NCBI GenBank assembly: GCA_943371235.1 | Contig: CALRTZ010000007.1 | Location: 1 to 64,000, forward strand | Reading direction: 5' to 3' | From: CAJBVG01 sp943371235 | GTDB taxonomy: Bacteria; Bacteroidota; Bacteroidia; Sphingobacteriales; Sphingobacteriaceae | DNA length: 64,000 bases | Shown: in pieces, positions 9,707 to 18,259 of the stretch | How positions within the stretch are numbered: the stretch's first letter is position 1 | Layout of the letters: every line of letters begins with the position of its first letter | Notes under the pieces: generated by a model | The model's database searches: none | What the model saw: only the letters and a program-made list of their open reading frames with translations | Told to the model about the DNA's origin: nothing | Program-made: the position numbers and the translations under genes

Positions 9707-10859
9707 TTTATTTAAAGAGAAATATTTAGATTTTCTTTTCTTTTCAGCTTATGCATTATTAGTAATATCTGGGCTAATTAAGTGGATAATACCTGGTTCT
9801 GTTTTCCCAATTGTATTAGCTTTTATATTAATTGTATTGTCTATATTGAAATTAAATCAAAATAACTCTTGGAGATTAGCATTTCTGAATAAATCATTAT
9901 TTTTTCCATTTTTGTTTTTCTTGTATTTTATTCTAAGTTCGTTTTATACAATCTCGGATAATTATTATTGGGAAAAGATATTAAGAGTGTTACAGATAGG
10001 CTTAGTTTTTAGTTTGCCTATTATTTATATTCGATCAAATAATGAGCAGGTAAATCTTGAAAAGGTACTTAAATTCTTAAGTATAATTACCATAATTGCA
10101 ATAACCTATATCTTATTTACCCCACAAATAATAAGTTTATTAGTGGCGAATAAAAGGGATAATATTCCTGATTATATAAGTGTCGGTGAATGGGTTTTAT
10201 TAATATATATTTTAGTGTTAAGTAGCCCTAAACTGCTACATGTTTTTTCATCCATTATTTTATTTTATTTTTTATTACAAGTTGGTGGAAGAGGAAATGT
10301 TTTAATTGCGACTCTAATTACTAGTATTTATTTCATTGTATGGGTTATTAATAAAAACAAAAAGAGAGTAGTTTTTTTTGCAATTATTGTACTCATGATT
10401 ATTGCTAACTTTTATTTTAATAAGGCAAATAGCTTTTCGGATAGGATAACCCCATTAACATCTTTCAAATTGGATCAATCCTTAAGTGAACGATATGTGT
10501 TTGCACAAAATAGTCTTGAGTTTTTTTCTGAAAAACCAATTTTTGGAAACGGTATAGGTTCATTCGGCACTTTATTTGGTTTTGGTGACGAGAGGGCTTA
10601 TCCTCACAATATATTCCTTGAAATAGCGGTAGAGTGTGGATTAATTGGATTAGTATTGATTATTTGCGTATTTTTGTGCGTTTTTAAGGATTTATGGCAT
10701 ACAGCCAATTCATTTAGATTAACCATGTTTCTTATATTATTGGCCTTTATAGGCAGTTTACAGTATACAAATACATTTACTGAGTCAAAAATCGCTTTTG
10801 CTTCTTTTGGAATAATTCAAGCCTATTTAAACAATTATAAGAGAGAATTTATAGTATGA
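9696..10859 (+). CDS. O-antigen polymerase/ligase family protein (Wzy-like)
   Basis: 387 aa with about 11 membrane spans. The conserved periplasmic region IFGNGIGSFGTLFGFGDERAYPHN and IFLEIAVECGLIGLVLII matches the Wzy/WaaL O-antigen ligase-polymerase domain, where the PHN-xx-LE segment is a hallmark. Next to two Wzx flippases, polymerase is more likely than ligase, but the families are not separable by eye. It overlaps both the flippase upstream (11 bases) and hisH downstream (ATGA), so expression should be coupled. Confidence 0.8.
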   Translation: MNTNLFKEKYLDFLFFSAYALLVISGLIKWIIPGSVFPIVLAFILIVLSILKLNQNNSWRLAFLNKSLFFPFLFFLYFILSSFYTISDNYYWEKILRVLQIGLVFSLPIIYIRSNNEQVNLEKVLKFLSIITIIAITYILFTPQIISLLVANKRDNIPDYISVGEWVLLIYILVLSSPKLLHVFSSIILFYFLLQVGGRGNVLIATLITSIYFIVWVINKNKKRVVFFAIIVLMIIANFYFNKANSFSDRITPLTSFKLDQSLSERYVFAQNSLEFFSEKPIFGNGIGSFGTLFGFGDERAYPHNIFLEIAVECGLIGLVLIICVFLCVFKDLWHTANSFRLTMFLILLAFIGSLQYTNTFTESKIAFASFGIIQAYLNNYKREFIV

Positions 10860-11470
10860 TAACAATAATTGATTATGGTGTTGGTAATCTGGGATCCATC
10901 AGGAACATGCTTAAGAAACTTGGGCAAGCTTCCGAAATATCCTCCGACATTAATAAAATAAAAGAGGCAGATAAATTAATTCTACCAGGTGTTGGTTCCT
11001 TTGATTATGGAATGACTAAACTTCATGAATACGGCTTTATAGAAGTATTGAATGAAAAGGTTATGATTGAAAAAGTTCCAATCCTCGGAATCTGTCTGGG
11101 TGTTCAATTAATGACCAAGTCTAGCAAGGAAGGGCAATTGCCAGGGTTAGGATGGTTTGATGCCGAAACAGTTCCTTTTGAATTTTCGGCTACAGACGAG
11201 CTAATTATTCCGCATATGGGTTGGAATACAGTTACTCAAGCTAAAGAGAGTAAATTATTTCAAGACATGTATGAAGAATCTAAGTTTTACTTTGTACACT
11301 CATTCCATTTAAAAGCAAATTTAAAAAGTGATGAACTTTTAATTTCTAAATACGGATATAATTTTGTTTCTGCGTTGGAACATGAAAATGTAGTGGGTGT
11401 TCAGTTTCATCCAGAGAAAAGCCATAAATATGGGCTTAAATTATTGAAAAATTTTGCTGAATTATATTAA
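10856..11470 (+). CDS. hisH: HisH-like class I glutaminase for sugar amidation
   Basis: 204 aa. Triad-type glutamine amidotransferase: nucleophile Cys in ILGICLGVQLM, and His/Glu in VQFHPEKSHKYG. Full length and matches the glutaminase subunit of imidazole glycerol phosphate synthase. No other his genes are nearby. Instead it sits in a glycan locus beside hisF and two WbpG-like genes, the arrangement known from Pseudomonas wbpG-hisH2-hisF2, where HisH/HisF pass ammonia to WbpG to form an acetamidino group. It therefore most likely serves nucleotide-sugar amidation and not histidine synthesis. ATGA overlap with the polymerase gene. Confidence 0.85.
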   Translation: MITIIDYGVGNLGSIRNMLKKLGQASEISSDINKIKEADKLILPGVGSFDYGMTKLHEYGFIEVLNEKVMIEKVPILGICLGVQLMTKSSKEGQLPGLGWFDAETVPFEFSATDELIIPHMGWNTVTQAKESKLFQDMYEESKFYFVHSFHLKANLKSDELLISKYGYNFVSALEHENVVGVQFHPEKSHKYGLKLLKNFAELY

Positions 11471-11476
11471 TCATAC

Positions 11477-12238
11477 ATGGTAAGTAAAAGAATAATCCCA
11501 GTCTTATTATTGGAAGATAATTACTTAGTTAAAACTAAGCAATTTAAAAATCCTGTTTATCTCGGCGATCCAATTAATGCTGTGAAAATATACAATGAAA
11601 AGGAAGTTGATGAAATAATAATTATTGATATTAAGGCTACTTCAGAGAAAAGAGGAATCAATTTTGACTTGATTTCTGAAATAGCGAGTGAATGTTTTAT
11701 GCCCCTAGCATATGGAGGCGGAATTACAGCAATTGAAGATATCAAAAAGCTTTTTTTTATAGGTGTCGAAAAGGTATGTATCAATAATAAAGCGCTAAAT
11801 GATTTTAACTTGATTGCAGAAGCAGCAGCTGTATTTGGCAATCAAAGTATTGTTCTTGGGGTTGATATAAAATATAATCTTTTTGGAAAAGCAATTGTGT
11901 ATGATCATGTTAAAAAGTCAACATTAAGCAAAGATCCAATTGAATATATAAACTTAGCAAGAGCTGCGGGAGCGGGCGAAATATTTGTAAATTTTGTTGA
12001 TAAGGATGGAGTGATGCAAGGGTACGATGTTCCTTATTTGAAAAAAATTACAGATAACACAAAACTTCCCATTATTGCGTGTGGAGGTGCTGGCAGTTTG
12101 GATGACATAAAAAAGATTTTTGATGAAACAAATGTTTCAGCTGCTGCAGCTGGAAGTTTTTTTGTTTTTCAAGGCAAACACCGAGCAGTATTAATTACAT
12201 ATCCTGATCCAAAGGATATTAAAAAGATTTTAGAATAA
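11477..12238 (+). CDS. hisF: HisF-like subunit lacking the first catalytic Asp
   Basis: 253 aa TIM-barrel protein, colinear with HisF. The first beta strand reads RIIPVLLLEDN where genuine HisF has RIIACLDVKDG, so catalytic Asp11 (T. maritima numbering) is Leu. The second key Asp (Asp130) is kept in LGVDIKY, as is the IDxDG-like VDKDG. Loss of one of the two acid-base residues should disable imidazole ring closure but leave the barrel as an ammonia conduit from HisH. This fits HisF2-type partners of WbpG amidotransferases. It starts 6 bp after hisH and ends 7 bp before the first WbpG-like gene. Confidence 0.85.
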   Translation: MVSKRIIPVLLLEDNYLVKTKQFKNPVYLGDPINAVKIYNEKEVDEIIIIDIKATSEKRGINFDLISEIASECFMPLAYGGGITAIEDIKKLFFIGVEKVCINNKALNDFNLIAEAAAVFGNQSIVLGVDIKYNLFGKAIVYDHVKKSTLSKDPIEYINLARAAGAGEIFVNFVDKDGVMQGYDVPYLKKITDNTKLPIIACGGAGSLDDIKKIFDETNVSAAAAGSFFVFQGKHRAVLITYPDPKDIKKILE

Positions 12239-12245
12239 AAATATT

Positions 12246-13376
12246 ATGCAAGAAAGACCTTATCAAGTTTGTACTAAAACGGTAATGGATACAACAGATC
12301 CAGAAATTACATTCGATGAAAATGGAGTATGCCATTATGTTGAAAAGTACAATCAAGCAACTAAAGACGACGTAAATAACAAAGAGTTAAGAAAGCAACA
12401 ACTGTTTGCTCAATTAGAAAAAATTAAATTAGATGGCAAGGGTAAAGAGTACGATTGTATTCTTGGCCTAAGTGGAGGAGTGGATAGTTCTTATTTAGCA
12501 TACATAATAAAAAAAGAATTTGGATTAAATCCTCTAGCTATTCATGTGGATGCTGGTTGGAACTCTGAATTAGCAGTAAAAAACGTTGAGCAAATTGTTA
12601 GAAAACTCAATATCGATTTATATACCTATGTAGTTGATTGGGCAGAAATGAAAGATATACAAGTAGCATTTTTTAAAGCTGCTGTTGCCAATCAAGATGT
12701 TCCACAAGACCACGCATTTTTTGCAGCCCTAAATAAAGAAGCAGCTAAAAGAGGAATTAAATACATCATTACAGGAAGCAATAAATCAACTGAATATATT
12801 TTGCCTGATGCATGGGGTTATAACGCCATGGATGCTCAACATATAAAATCAATCCATAAAATTTTTGGTAAGAAATCATTAAAGAGATTTCCAATTGTAA
12901 ATTTCTTAGAGTACTATCTCTATTATCCTTTCGTAAAGGGTATTCGTATTGTAAAACCATTAAATTACATTGATTATAATAAAGCAGATGCCATGAAAAT
13001 TTTGGAAACAGAATTGGATTGGAGATACTATGGTGGTAAGCATTATGAATCTAGATTTACTAAATTTTTCCAATCTTATTACCTACCCACTAAGTTTGGT
13101 TTTGATAAAAGAAAGGCGCACCTTTCAAGTTTAATTGTTTCAGGACAATTAGATAGAGAAACTGCTGTTAAAGAATTAGAAAAACCACTTTATGACAATG
13201 CAGAGTTGCAGGATGATAAAGAATACGTTCTTAAAAAACTTGGTTTAACAAATGAAGAGTGGGAGAATATTATGAAATTGCCCAACAAAACATTTAGAGA
13301 CTATCCTTCTAATTATAGTAAATATATTTTCCTTAGAAAAATTAAGGATAAATTCTTTCCAAAATTCAGTTCTTAA
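12246..13376 (+). CDS. WbpG-like N-acetyl sugar amidotransferase, degenerate zinc knuckle
   Basis: 376 aa. PP-loop ATP pyrophosphatase motif SGGVDSS at 76-82, followed by the conserved HVDAGWNSELAV and, near the C-terminus, YYGGKHYES and LPTKFGFDKRK, typical of WbpG/PseA-type sugar amidotransferases that use HisH/HisF-derived ammonia. The N-terminal knuckle, normally CxxC...CxxC, reads CTKT (C9, T12) and CHYV (C29, V32), so two of four cysteines are lost. The neighbour at 13.4 kb keeps all four and is clearly paralogous over its whole length. It may be a specialised, regulatory or failing copy. The leader before ATG is A-rich, with no Shine-Dalgarno site. Confidence 0.85.
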   Translation: MQERPYQVCTKTVMDTTDPEITFDENGVCHYVEKYNQATKDDVNNKELRKQQLFAQLEKIKLDGKGKEYDCILGLSGGVDSSYLAYIIKKEFGLNPLAIHVDAGWNSELAVKNVEQIVRKLNIDLYTYVVDWAEMKDIQVAFFKAAVANQDVPQDHAFFAALNKEAAKRGIKYIITGSNKSTEYILPDAWGYNAMDAQHIKSIHKIFGKKSLKRFPIVNFLEYYLYYPFVKGIRIVKPLNYIDYNKADAMKILETELDWRYYGGKHYESRFTKFFQSYYLPTKFGFDKRKAHLSSLIVSGQLDRETAVKELEKPLYDNAELQDDKEYVLKKLGLTNEEWENIMKLPNKTFRDYPSNYSKYIFLRKIKDKFFPKFSS

Positions 13377-13385
13377 TAAAAAATT

Positions 13386-14513
13386 ATGAGTAATACTTTT
13401 AAGGTGTGTAGCAGGTGTGTAATGGATACTTCTGATCCAGATATAAAATTTGATGATCAAGGTGTGTGTAATCATTGCCATGAGTTTGATCTGAATGTTG
13501 GATCAAGGGTAATTACTGGCGAGGATGGAAAGGCAGTACTTCAAAAAATTGTTGAAAGAATAAAAAAGAGTGGTGAAGGAAATGAATACGATTGTATTGT
13601 TGGAATTAGCGGAGGTGTTGATAGTACATATGTTGCTTATCAATGTAAGCAATTAGGATTACGTCCATTAGCAGTTCATCTAGATAATGGTTGGAATTCT
13701 GAATTGGCAGTAAGCAATATTGAGAAAGTTTTAAAAAAGTTAGACTTCGATCTTTATACTAAAGTGTTAGATTGGAGAGAATTTCGCGATATCCAACTTT
13801 CATTTCTTAAAGCTTCAACTCCTGATGGGGAAGTTCCTACTGACCATGCAATTTTCGCCTTGTTACTGAAGGTTGCTAGGGAGAAAAACATTAAGTACAT
13901 AATGAATGGGATGAATTATTTATCCGAAGCTTCTGTAGTTCCTGCTTGGTCGTATGGGCATGGTGATTGGGGATATATAAAATACATTCAGAAAAAATTT
14001 GGCACACATAAAATTAAAAATTATCCACATTATACTCCTTTAGAAATGTTCTACATGCTATTTATTAAGCGTGTAAAATTTGTTTCTATTTTAAATTATA
14101 TAGATTATAATAAAGAAGCTGCAATTAAAGAATTAACTGAGAAATTAGATTGGCAATATTATGGTGGCAAACATCATGAATCAACCTATACTAAGTTTTT
14201 TCAAGCTTATATTCTACCAACTAAATTCGGTATCGACAAACGAAAGATTCATTTATCAAATGCAGTACAATCTGGGCAAATGAATAAAAACGAAGCTCTT
14301 GAAGAATTAAAAAAGCCACTTTACTCAGAAACGGCTGCCATGAATGATAAAGAGTTTGTTGCAAAAAAATTAGGTGTAAGTCTTGTTGAGTTTGAAGAAA
14401 TAATGAAACGAAAACCATTGTTTTATACCGATTACCCTAACAGTTCGAAGCTTTATTTCAGATTGAAAAAAATTCAGTATGCACTTAGAAGAATGGGGCT
14501 ACTTCATAAATAG
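13386..14513 (+). CDS. WbpG-like N-acetyl sugar amidotransferase, intact
   Basis: 375 aa. Intact zinc knuckle (C8, C11, C28, C31) with the family signature CVMDTSDPDI, PP-loop SGGVDST at 75-81, and shared HLDNGWNSELAVSNIEK. The C-terminal third (YYGGKHHES, LPTKFGIDKRK, KPLY) aligns closely with the preceding gene, indicating tandem duplication. It probably converts a C3 or C5 acetamido group to an acetamidino group on a nucleotide-linked uronic or nonulosonic acid, with HisH/HisF as ammonia source. Given the WbpB/D/E/I-like genes downstream, a 2,3-diacetamido-mannuronic acid derivative is the leading substrate. Confidence 0.88.
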   Translation: MSNTFKVCSRCVMDTSDPDIKFDDQGVCNHCHEFDLNVGSRVITGEDGKAVLQKIVERIKKSGEGNEYDCIVGISGGVDSTYVAYQCKQLGLRPLAVHLDNGWNSELAVSNIEKVLKKLDFDLYTKVLDWREFRDIQLSFLKASTPDGEVPTDHAIFALLLKVAREKNIKYIMNGMNYLSEASVVPAWSYGHGDWGYIKYIQKKFGTHKIKNYPHYTPLEMFYMLFIKRVKFVSILNYIDYNKEAAIKELTEKLDWQYYGGKHHESTYTKFFQAYILPTKFGIDKRKIHLSNAVQSGQMNKNEALEELKKPLYSETAAMNDKEFVAKKLGVSLVEFEEIMKRKPLFYTDYPNSSKLYFRLKKIQYALRRMGLLHK

Positions 14514-14515
14514 TT

Positions 14516-15649
14516 ATGTCAATAATAAATCTACATATTTATCTTTCAAACTTTACTAGCGAAACTAGAATTTTTAAAGAAACAACTAGTATTTCTAAAT
14601 TCAAACTCGCTGATAAAATTATAATGATTGGTGTTATGACGGATAATCTTCCAGAATTTCAAAAACTTGATGAGGTTAGAGAAATTCACAGAATAAGATT
14701 ATTCATGTCGAGGTTTAAAAAAAATAAATTAATAGATGTTTTAAAATTTATTGAATTTAGTATTAGAGTTGTTTTAAAGTATAAGAAACTTAAACCAACA
14801 TTTGTAAATCTACATTCGTTTGCTGTACTTCCTTTGAGTTTTTTCTTTAAAAACAAACAGAATAAAGTTATTTATGATACTCACGAACTAGAAACGGAAA
14901 AGGCAAGATTAGGACCAAGGCTTAAAGTAATTTCAAAAAAAATTGAAAGATATTTAATAAGGTATGTCGATACTATCGTAGTAGTAAGTGATTCTATTGG
15001 AGATTGGTATAGAAATGCATATCAGAAGCCTGTTTTCCTAATTCGAAATATTCCTAATTCCTCATCAACAATAACTCAAAGAGATCCTATTTTGAGAGAT
15101 TTCTTTAAAATTTCTGAAACAGATATCTTGTTTATTTATCAAGGGTTAATTAGTCATGAAAGAGGAATCGATATTATATTGGAAGCATTTAAAGGATTAC
15201 CCTCAAATAAACACATTGTTTTTATGGGTTTTGGGGAGTCAGTCGATATTGTAAAAGAGGCTTCCGAATCTTATAAAAATATACACTTTCACGAAGCAGT
15301 TATATACAAAGATATTAGTAGATATACATCAGGAGCAGATGTTGGATTGTCATTAATTCTGAATAGTTGTTTAAATCATTACTATTGTTTACCTAATAAA
15401 CTATTCGAATATATATTAGCAGGAATTCCTGTTATTGTAAGTGATTTCCCAGATATGAAAAATATTGTTGGTCCAAACAACTTAGGTTGGATTTCCAATC
15501 CGGATGTAAACGCATTAGTAGAGTTAATAAATGGAATCACGATTGAAGATGTTAATAGAAAACAAGAAACGGTTATTCAAAATAGAAGTAGATTTAGTTG
15601 GGAGAAGGAAGAGTTGTTTATTCCACAGATTTTCAAATTAGAGGCATGA
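14516..15649 (+). CDS. GT4-type glycosyltransferase
   Basis: 377 aa, GT-B fold. The N-terminal half has VIYDTHELETEKA. The C-terminal half has IYQGLISHERGIDIILEAF, IVFMGFGE and LPNKLFEYILAGIPVIVSDFPDM, the donor-binding E-x7-E region of GT4 enzymes. It probably adds one sugar of the repeat unit on the cytoplasmic face; donor unknown. It starts 2 bp after the amidotransferase stop, and its stop codon overlaps the next start (ATGA), so it is co-expressed with sugar amidation and epimerisation. It could be the transferase for the amidinated sugar (inference from position). Confidence 0.8.
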   Translation: MSIINLHIYLSNFTSETRIFKETTSISKFKLADKIIMIGVMTDNLPEFQKLDEVREIHRIRLFMSRFKKNKLIDVLKFIEFSIRVVLKYKKLKPTFVNLHSFAVLPLSFFFKNKQNKVIYDTHELETEKARLGPRLKVISKKIERYLIRYVDTIVVVSDSIGDWYRNAYQKPVFLIRNIPNSSSTITQRDPILRDFFKISETDILFIYQGLISHERGIDIILEAFKGLPSNKHIVFMGFGESVDIVKEASESYKNIHFHEAVIYKDISRYTSGADVGLSLILNSCLNHYYCLPNKLFEYILAGIPVIVSDFPDMKNIVGPNNLGWISNPDVNALVELINGITIEDVNRKQETVIQNRSRFSWEKEELFIPQIFKLEA

Positions 15650-16710
15650 AAGTATTAACAATAATAGGTACTCGCCCTCAATTTATAAAAGCTGCAATCG
15701 TTTCTAAAACATTTAGCTCTAAAGGAATTGAAGAAATAATTGTTCATACTGGTCAACATTTTGATCATAATATGAGTCAAGTGTTTTTTGATGAAATGCA
15801 AATACCTAAGCCAAAATATAACCTCGAGATTAATAGCCTCTCTCATGGAGCTATGACAGGTCGAATGATAGAAGAAATTGAAAAGGTAATTTTAGAAGAG
15901 CAACCTCAATACGTGATGGTGTATGGTGATACTAATACCACTTTAGCAGCAGCCATTGCAACTAAAAAGTTAGCTCCGAAATTAATTCACATCGAGGCAG
16001 GGTTAAGAAGTTTTAACATGCAGATGCCTGAAGAAATTAATAGAATTCTTACAGATCGAATAAGCGACTTGTTGTTTTGCCCAACGAACAGTGCTATTAA
16101 AAATTTAAAAGAGGAAGGATTCGACCATTTTGATTCAAAAATAGTACTTACAGGCGATGTGATGTATGATTCCGTCTTGTATTTTTCAAAATATGCAGTT
16201 AAACCTAATTTGAACATAAACGGGGATTATATCTTAACAACTATACATCGAGCAGAAAATACAGATGATTTGATTAAGCTAAAAAATATAGTTGACGCAT
16301 TGATGGAAGTTTCTAAATTAATGCCTGTATATTTAGTTTTACATCCAAGAACAAGAAAAATCCTAGATCAACAGAATTTCAATATTTCATCAAGCAATTT
16401 ACAAATTATAGAGCCTCTTAGTTATTTAGAGATGATATATATGACAATGAATGCGAAATTAGTAATGACCGATAGTGGTGGATTACAAAAAGAATCATTC
16501 TTTTTCAAAAAGAAATGTGTGGTACTGCGTGAACAAACAGAATGGGTTGAATTGGTTGAGAATGGATACAACGCATTGGCGGGTTCAAATTACGAATTGA
16601 TTTTAGAGAAAACACAAATGTTGTTAAATTCAAATATTGAATTCAATAGTCAATTTTATGGAAATGGGAATGCAAGTGAAATCATTGCTGATACTTTATT
16701 AAGTTTATAA
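15646..16710 (+). CDS. UDP-GlcNAc 2-epimerase family (WbpI/WecB-like)
   Basis: 354 aa. MKVLTIIGTRPQFIKAAIV, TGQHFDHNMSQVFFDEM, VMVYGDTNTTLAAAIA, HIEAGLRSF and MTDSGGLQKESFF are the conserved segments of non-hydrolysing UDP-HexNAc 2-epimerases. The ATG at 15646 is chosen because it begins exactly at the conserved N-terminus and overlaps the previous stop (ATGA); an upstream in-frame extension to 15598 would add 16 unsupported residues. With WbpB-, WbpD- and WbpE-like genes downstream, the WbpI role (2-epimerisation of UDP-GlcNAc3NAcA to UDP-ManNAc3NAcA) is favoured over WecB, but sequence alone does not exclude WecB. Confidence 0.85.
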   Translation: MKVLTIIGTRPQFIKAAIVSKTFSSKGIEEIIVHTGQHFDHNMSQVFFDEMQIPKPKYNLEINSLSHGAMTGRMIEEIEKVILEEQPQYVMVYGDTNTTLAAAIATKKLAPKLIHIEAGLRSFNMQMPEEINRILTDRISDLLFCPTNSAIKNLKEEGFDHFDSKIVLTGDVMYDSVLYFSKYAVKPNLNINGDYILTTIHRAENTDDLIKLKNIVDALMEVSKLMPVYLVLHPRTRKILDQQNFNISSSNLQIIEPLSYLEMIYMTMNAKLVMTDSGGLQKESFFFKKKCVVLREQTEWVELVENGYNALAGSNYELILEKTQMLLNSNIEFNSQFYGNGNASEIIADTLLSL

Positions 16711-16786
16711 GAAATAGAATTTATTTAACCTTTAATTAATAATATCAGAGCCTTGCAGCTCTGATAAAAACAAAACAAATAATAAT
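16711..16786 (+). promoter_or_regulatory. Intergenic hairpin before the wbpB-like gene
   Basis: Positions 16743-16766 form a perfect 9-bp stem (TATCAGAGC / GCTCTGATA) with a 6-base loop. It is the only sizeable gap in an otherwise tightly packed set of genes from the left edge to 25114. No T-run follows on the plus strand (AAAAACAAAAC follows), so a classic terminator is unlikely. It could be an RNA processing or attenuation hairpin that sets relative expression of the two halves, or an operator. The rest of the gap is AT-rich. Confidence 0.5.
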
Positions 16787-17791
16787 ATGATCAATTTTGC
16801 AATTATAGGCTGTGGTCGAATAGCTCAAAGACACGCAGAGCATATCAATAAGCAAGGGAAACTTTTAGCCGTATGTGATATCGATATATCAAAAGCCAAA
16901 GAAATGGCTGAAAAATATGGATGCAATTATTATCAAAATATAGATGAATTACTTTCTAAAGAAACGAAAGTAAATGTAGTTGCTATTTGTAGCCCAAATG
17001 GCTTACACGCAGAGCACTCTATAAAATCTTTAAATGCTGGATTTCATGTATTATGTGAAAAGCCTATGGCTATTGATGTACAAGATTGTGGTGAAATGAT
17101 TAAAGCGGCTGAAAAATCAAACAAACGATTGTTTGCAATAAAGCAGAATAGATTTAATCCACCTGTAAATGCTGTAAAAGTAGCTATTGACGAGGGGCGA
17201 CTAGGGAAAATATTTAGTGTTCAGCTTTCTTGTTTTTGGAATAGAAATGAAGACTATTATAGAAATTCTTGGAAAGGCACTAATGCATTGGATGGTGGTA
17301 CTCTTTACACCCAGTTTAGTCATTTTGTAGACTTATTATATTGGATAATTGGTGATATAAAAAACACAAAAGCATTCACTGCAAATTATGCGCATAAAGG
17401 AATAATTGAATTTGAAGATACAGGAGTTGTTGCTTTAGAATTTTATAATGGAGCAATCGGAACGATTAATTATACTGTAAATAGTTTCGAAAAAAACATG
17501 GAAGGTTCATTAACAATTTTTGGGGAAAAGGGAACAGTGAAAATAGGTGGGCAATATTTAAATGAATTGGAGTATCAAAACATTAAAGATTATAAAATTG
17601 AGAATTTACCAGAAGGAAATAAACCAAATAATTACGGGAACTATCAAGGCTCCATGTCTAATCATGATAAAGTTTATGAAAATTTAATTGATGTATTAAA
17701 TAATGGCGGGAGTATTTCTACGAATGCATTTGAAGGGTTAAAAACCGTAGAAATAATTGACAAAATTTATCAATCTGCAAAAAGAAATTAA
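16787..17791 (+). CDS. Gfo/Idh/MocA sugar-nucleotide 3-dehydrogenase (WbpB/WlbA-like)
   Basis: 334 aa. N-terminal Rossmann fold (NFAIIGCGRIAQRHAEHI), the catalytic-lysine motif CEKPMAID, and later GGTLYTQFSHFVDLLYWIIGD with the His/Asp pair of WlbA/WbpB enzymes. In the Pseudomonas pathway WbpB oxidises C3 of UDP-GlcNAc uronic acid and its tightly bound NADH is recycled with 2-oxoglutarate, coupled to the WbpE aminotransferase found here at 18.3 kb. It ends 3 bp before the acetyltransferase gene. It follows the 16743 hairpin and may begin a second transcription block. Confidence 0.85.
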   Translation: MINFAIIGCGRIAQRHAEHINKQGKLLAVCDIDISKAKEMAEKYGCNYYQNIDELLSKETKVNVVAICSPNGLHAEHSIKSLNAGFHVLCEKPMAIDVQDCGEMIKAAEKSNKRLFAIKQNRFNPPVNAVKVAIDEGRLGKIFSVQLSCFWNRNEDYYRNSWKGTNALDGGTLYTQFSHFVDLLYWIIGDIKNTKAFTANYAHKGIIEFEDTGVVALEFYNGAIGTINYTVNSFEKNMEGSLTIFGEKGTVKIGGQYLNELEYQNIKDYKIENLPEGNKPNNYGNYQGSMSNHDKVYENLIDVLNNGGSISTNAFEGLKTVEIIDKIYQSAKRN

Positions 17792-17794
17792 ATA

Positions 17795-18253
17795 ATGATG
17801 GAGGCAAAAGTAATACCTAATGGAATTGTAAACGTAAAGTTTGGTGAAAATGTTAAAATAGTTTCGCCAACAAATATGTACGGGTGCGAAATTGGAAATG
17901 ATTGTTTTATTGGTCCATTTGTAGAAATTCAAAAGGATGTTAAAATTGGAGAAAGAACAAAAATTCAATCTCATGCTTTTGTTTGTGAACTTGTAACTAT
18001 TGGTAACGATTGCTTCATCGGACATGGAGTTATGTTTATTAATGATTTATTTTCAGAAGGAGGTCCAGCAAGGGGTGATAAAAATAAATGGAAAAGCACT
18101 ACAATTGGGAATCATGTTTCAATTGGAAGTAATGCTACAATTTTACCAATTGAAATATGTGATCATGTTGTGATAGGAGCAGGATCAGTTGTTACAAAAA
18201 ATATTAGTGAACCCGGAATTTATGCTGGAAATCCAGCAAGAAAAATAAAATAA
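17795..18253 (+). CDS. Sugar-nucleotide N-acetyltransferase (WbpD-like)
   Basis: 152 aa left-handed beta-helix protein: repeated hexapeptides such as VKIGEERT-type turns, CFIGHGVMFINDLF, and the terminal GAGSVVTKNISEPGIYAGNPARKIK. Length and motif order match WbpD/WlbB acetyltransferases, which acetylate the 3-amino group of UDP-GlcNAc3NA using acetyl-CoA. Two adjacent ATG codons (17795 and 17798) are possible starts. It sits between the dehydrogenase and aminotransferase genes, 3 and 6 bp away, consistent with one pathway. Confidence 0.85.
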   Translation: MMEAKVIPNGIVNVKFGENVKIVSPTNMYGCEIGNDCFIGPFVEIQKDVKIGERTKIQSHAFVCELVTIGNDCFIGHGVMFINDLFSEGGPARGDKNKWKSTTIGNHVSIGSNATILPIEICDHVVIGAGSVVTKNISEPGIYAGNPARKIK

Positions 18254-18259
18254 AAAATT

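Noticed and set aside
10856..12238. hisH and hisF as part of a histidine operon
   Set aside because: No other his gene is nearby, HisF lacks catalytic Asp11, and the neighbours are WbpG-type amidotransferases in a glycan locus.
15598..15645. Longer N-terminus for the 2-epimerase
   Set aside because: It lies inside the upstream glycosyltransferase gene and adds residues ahead of the conserved MKVLTIIGTRPQ start.
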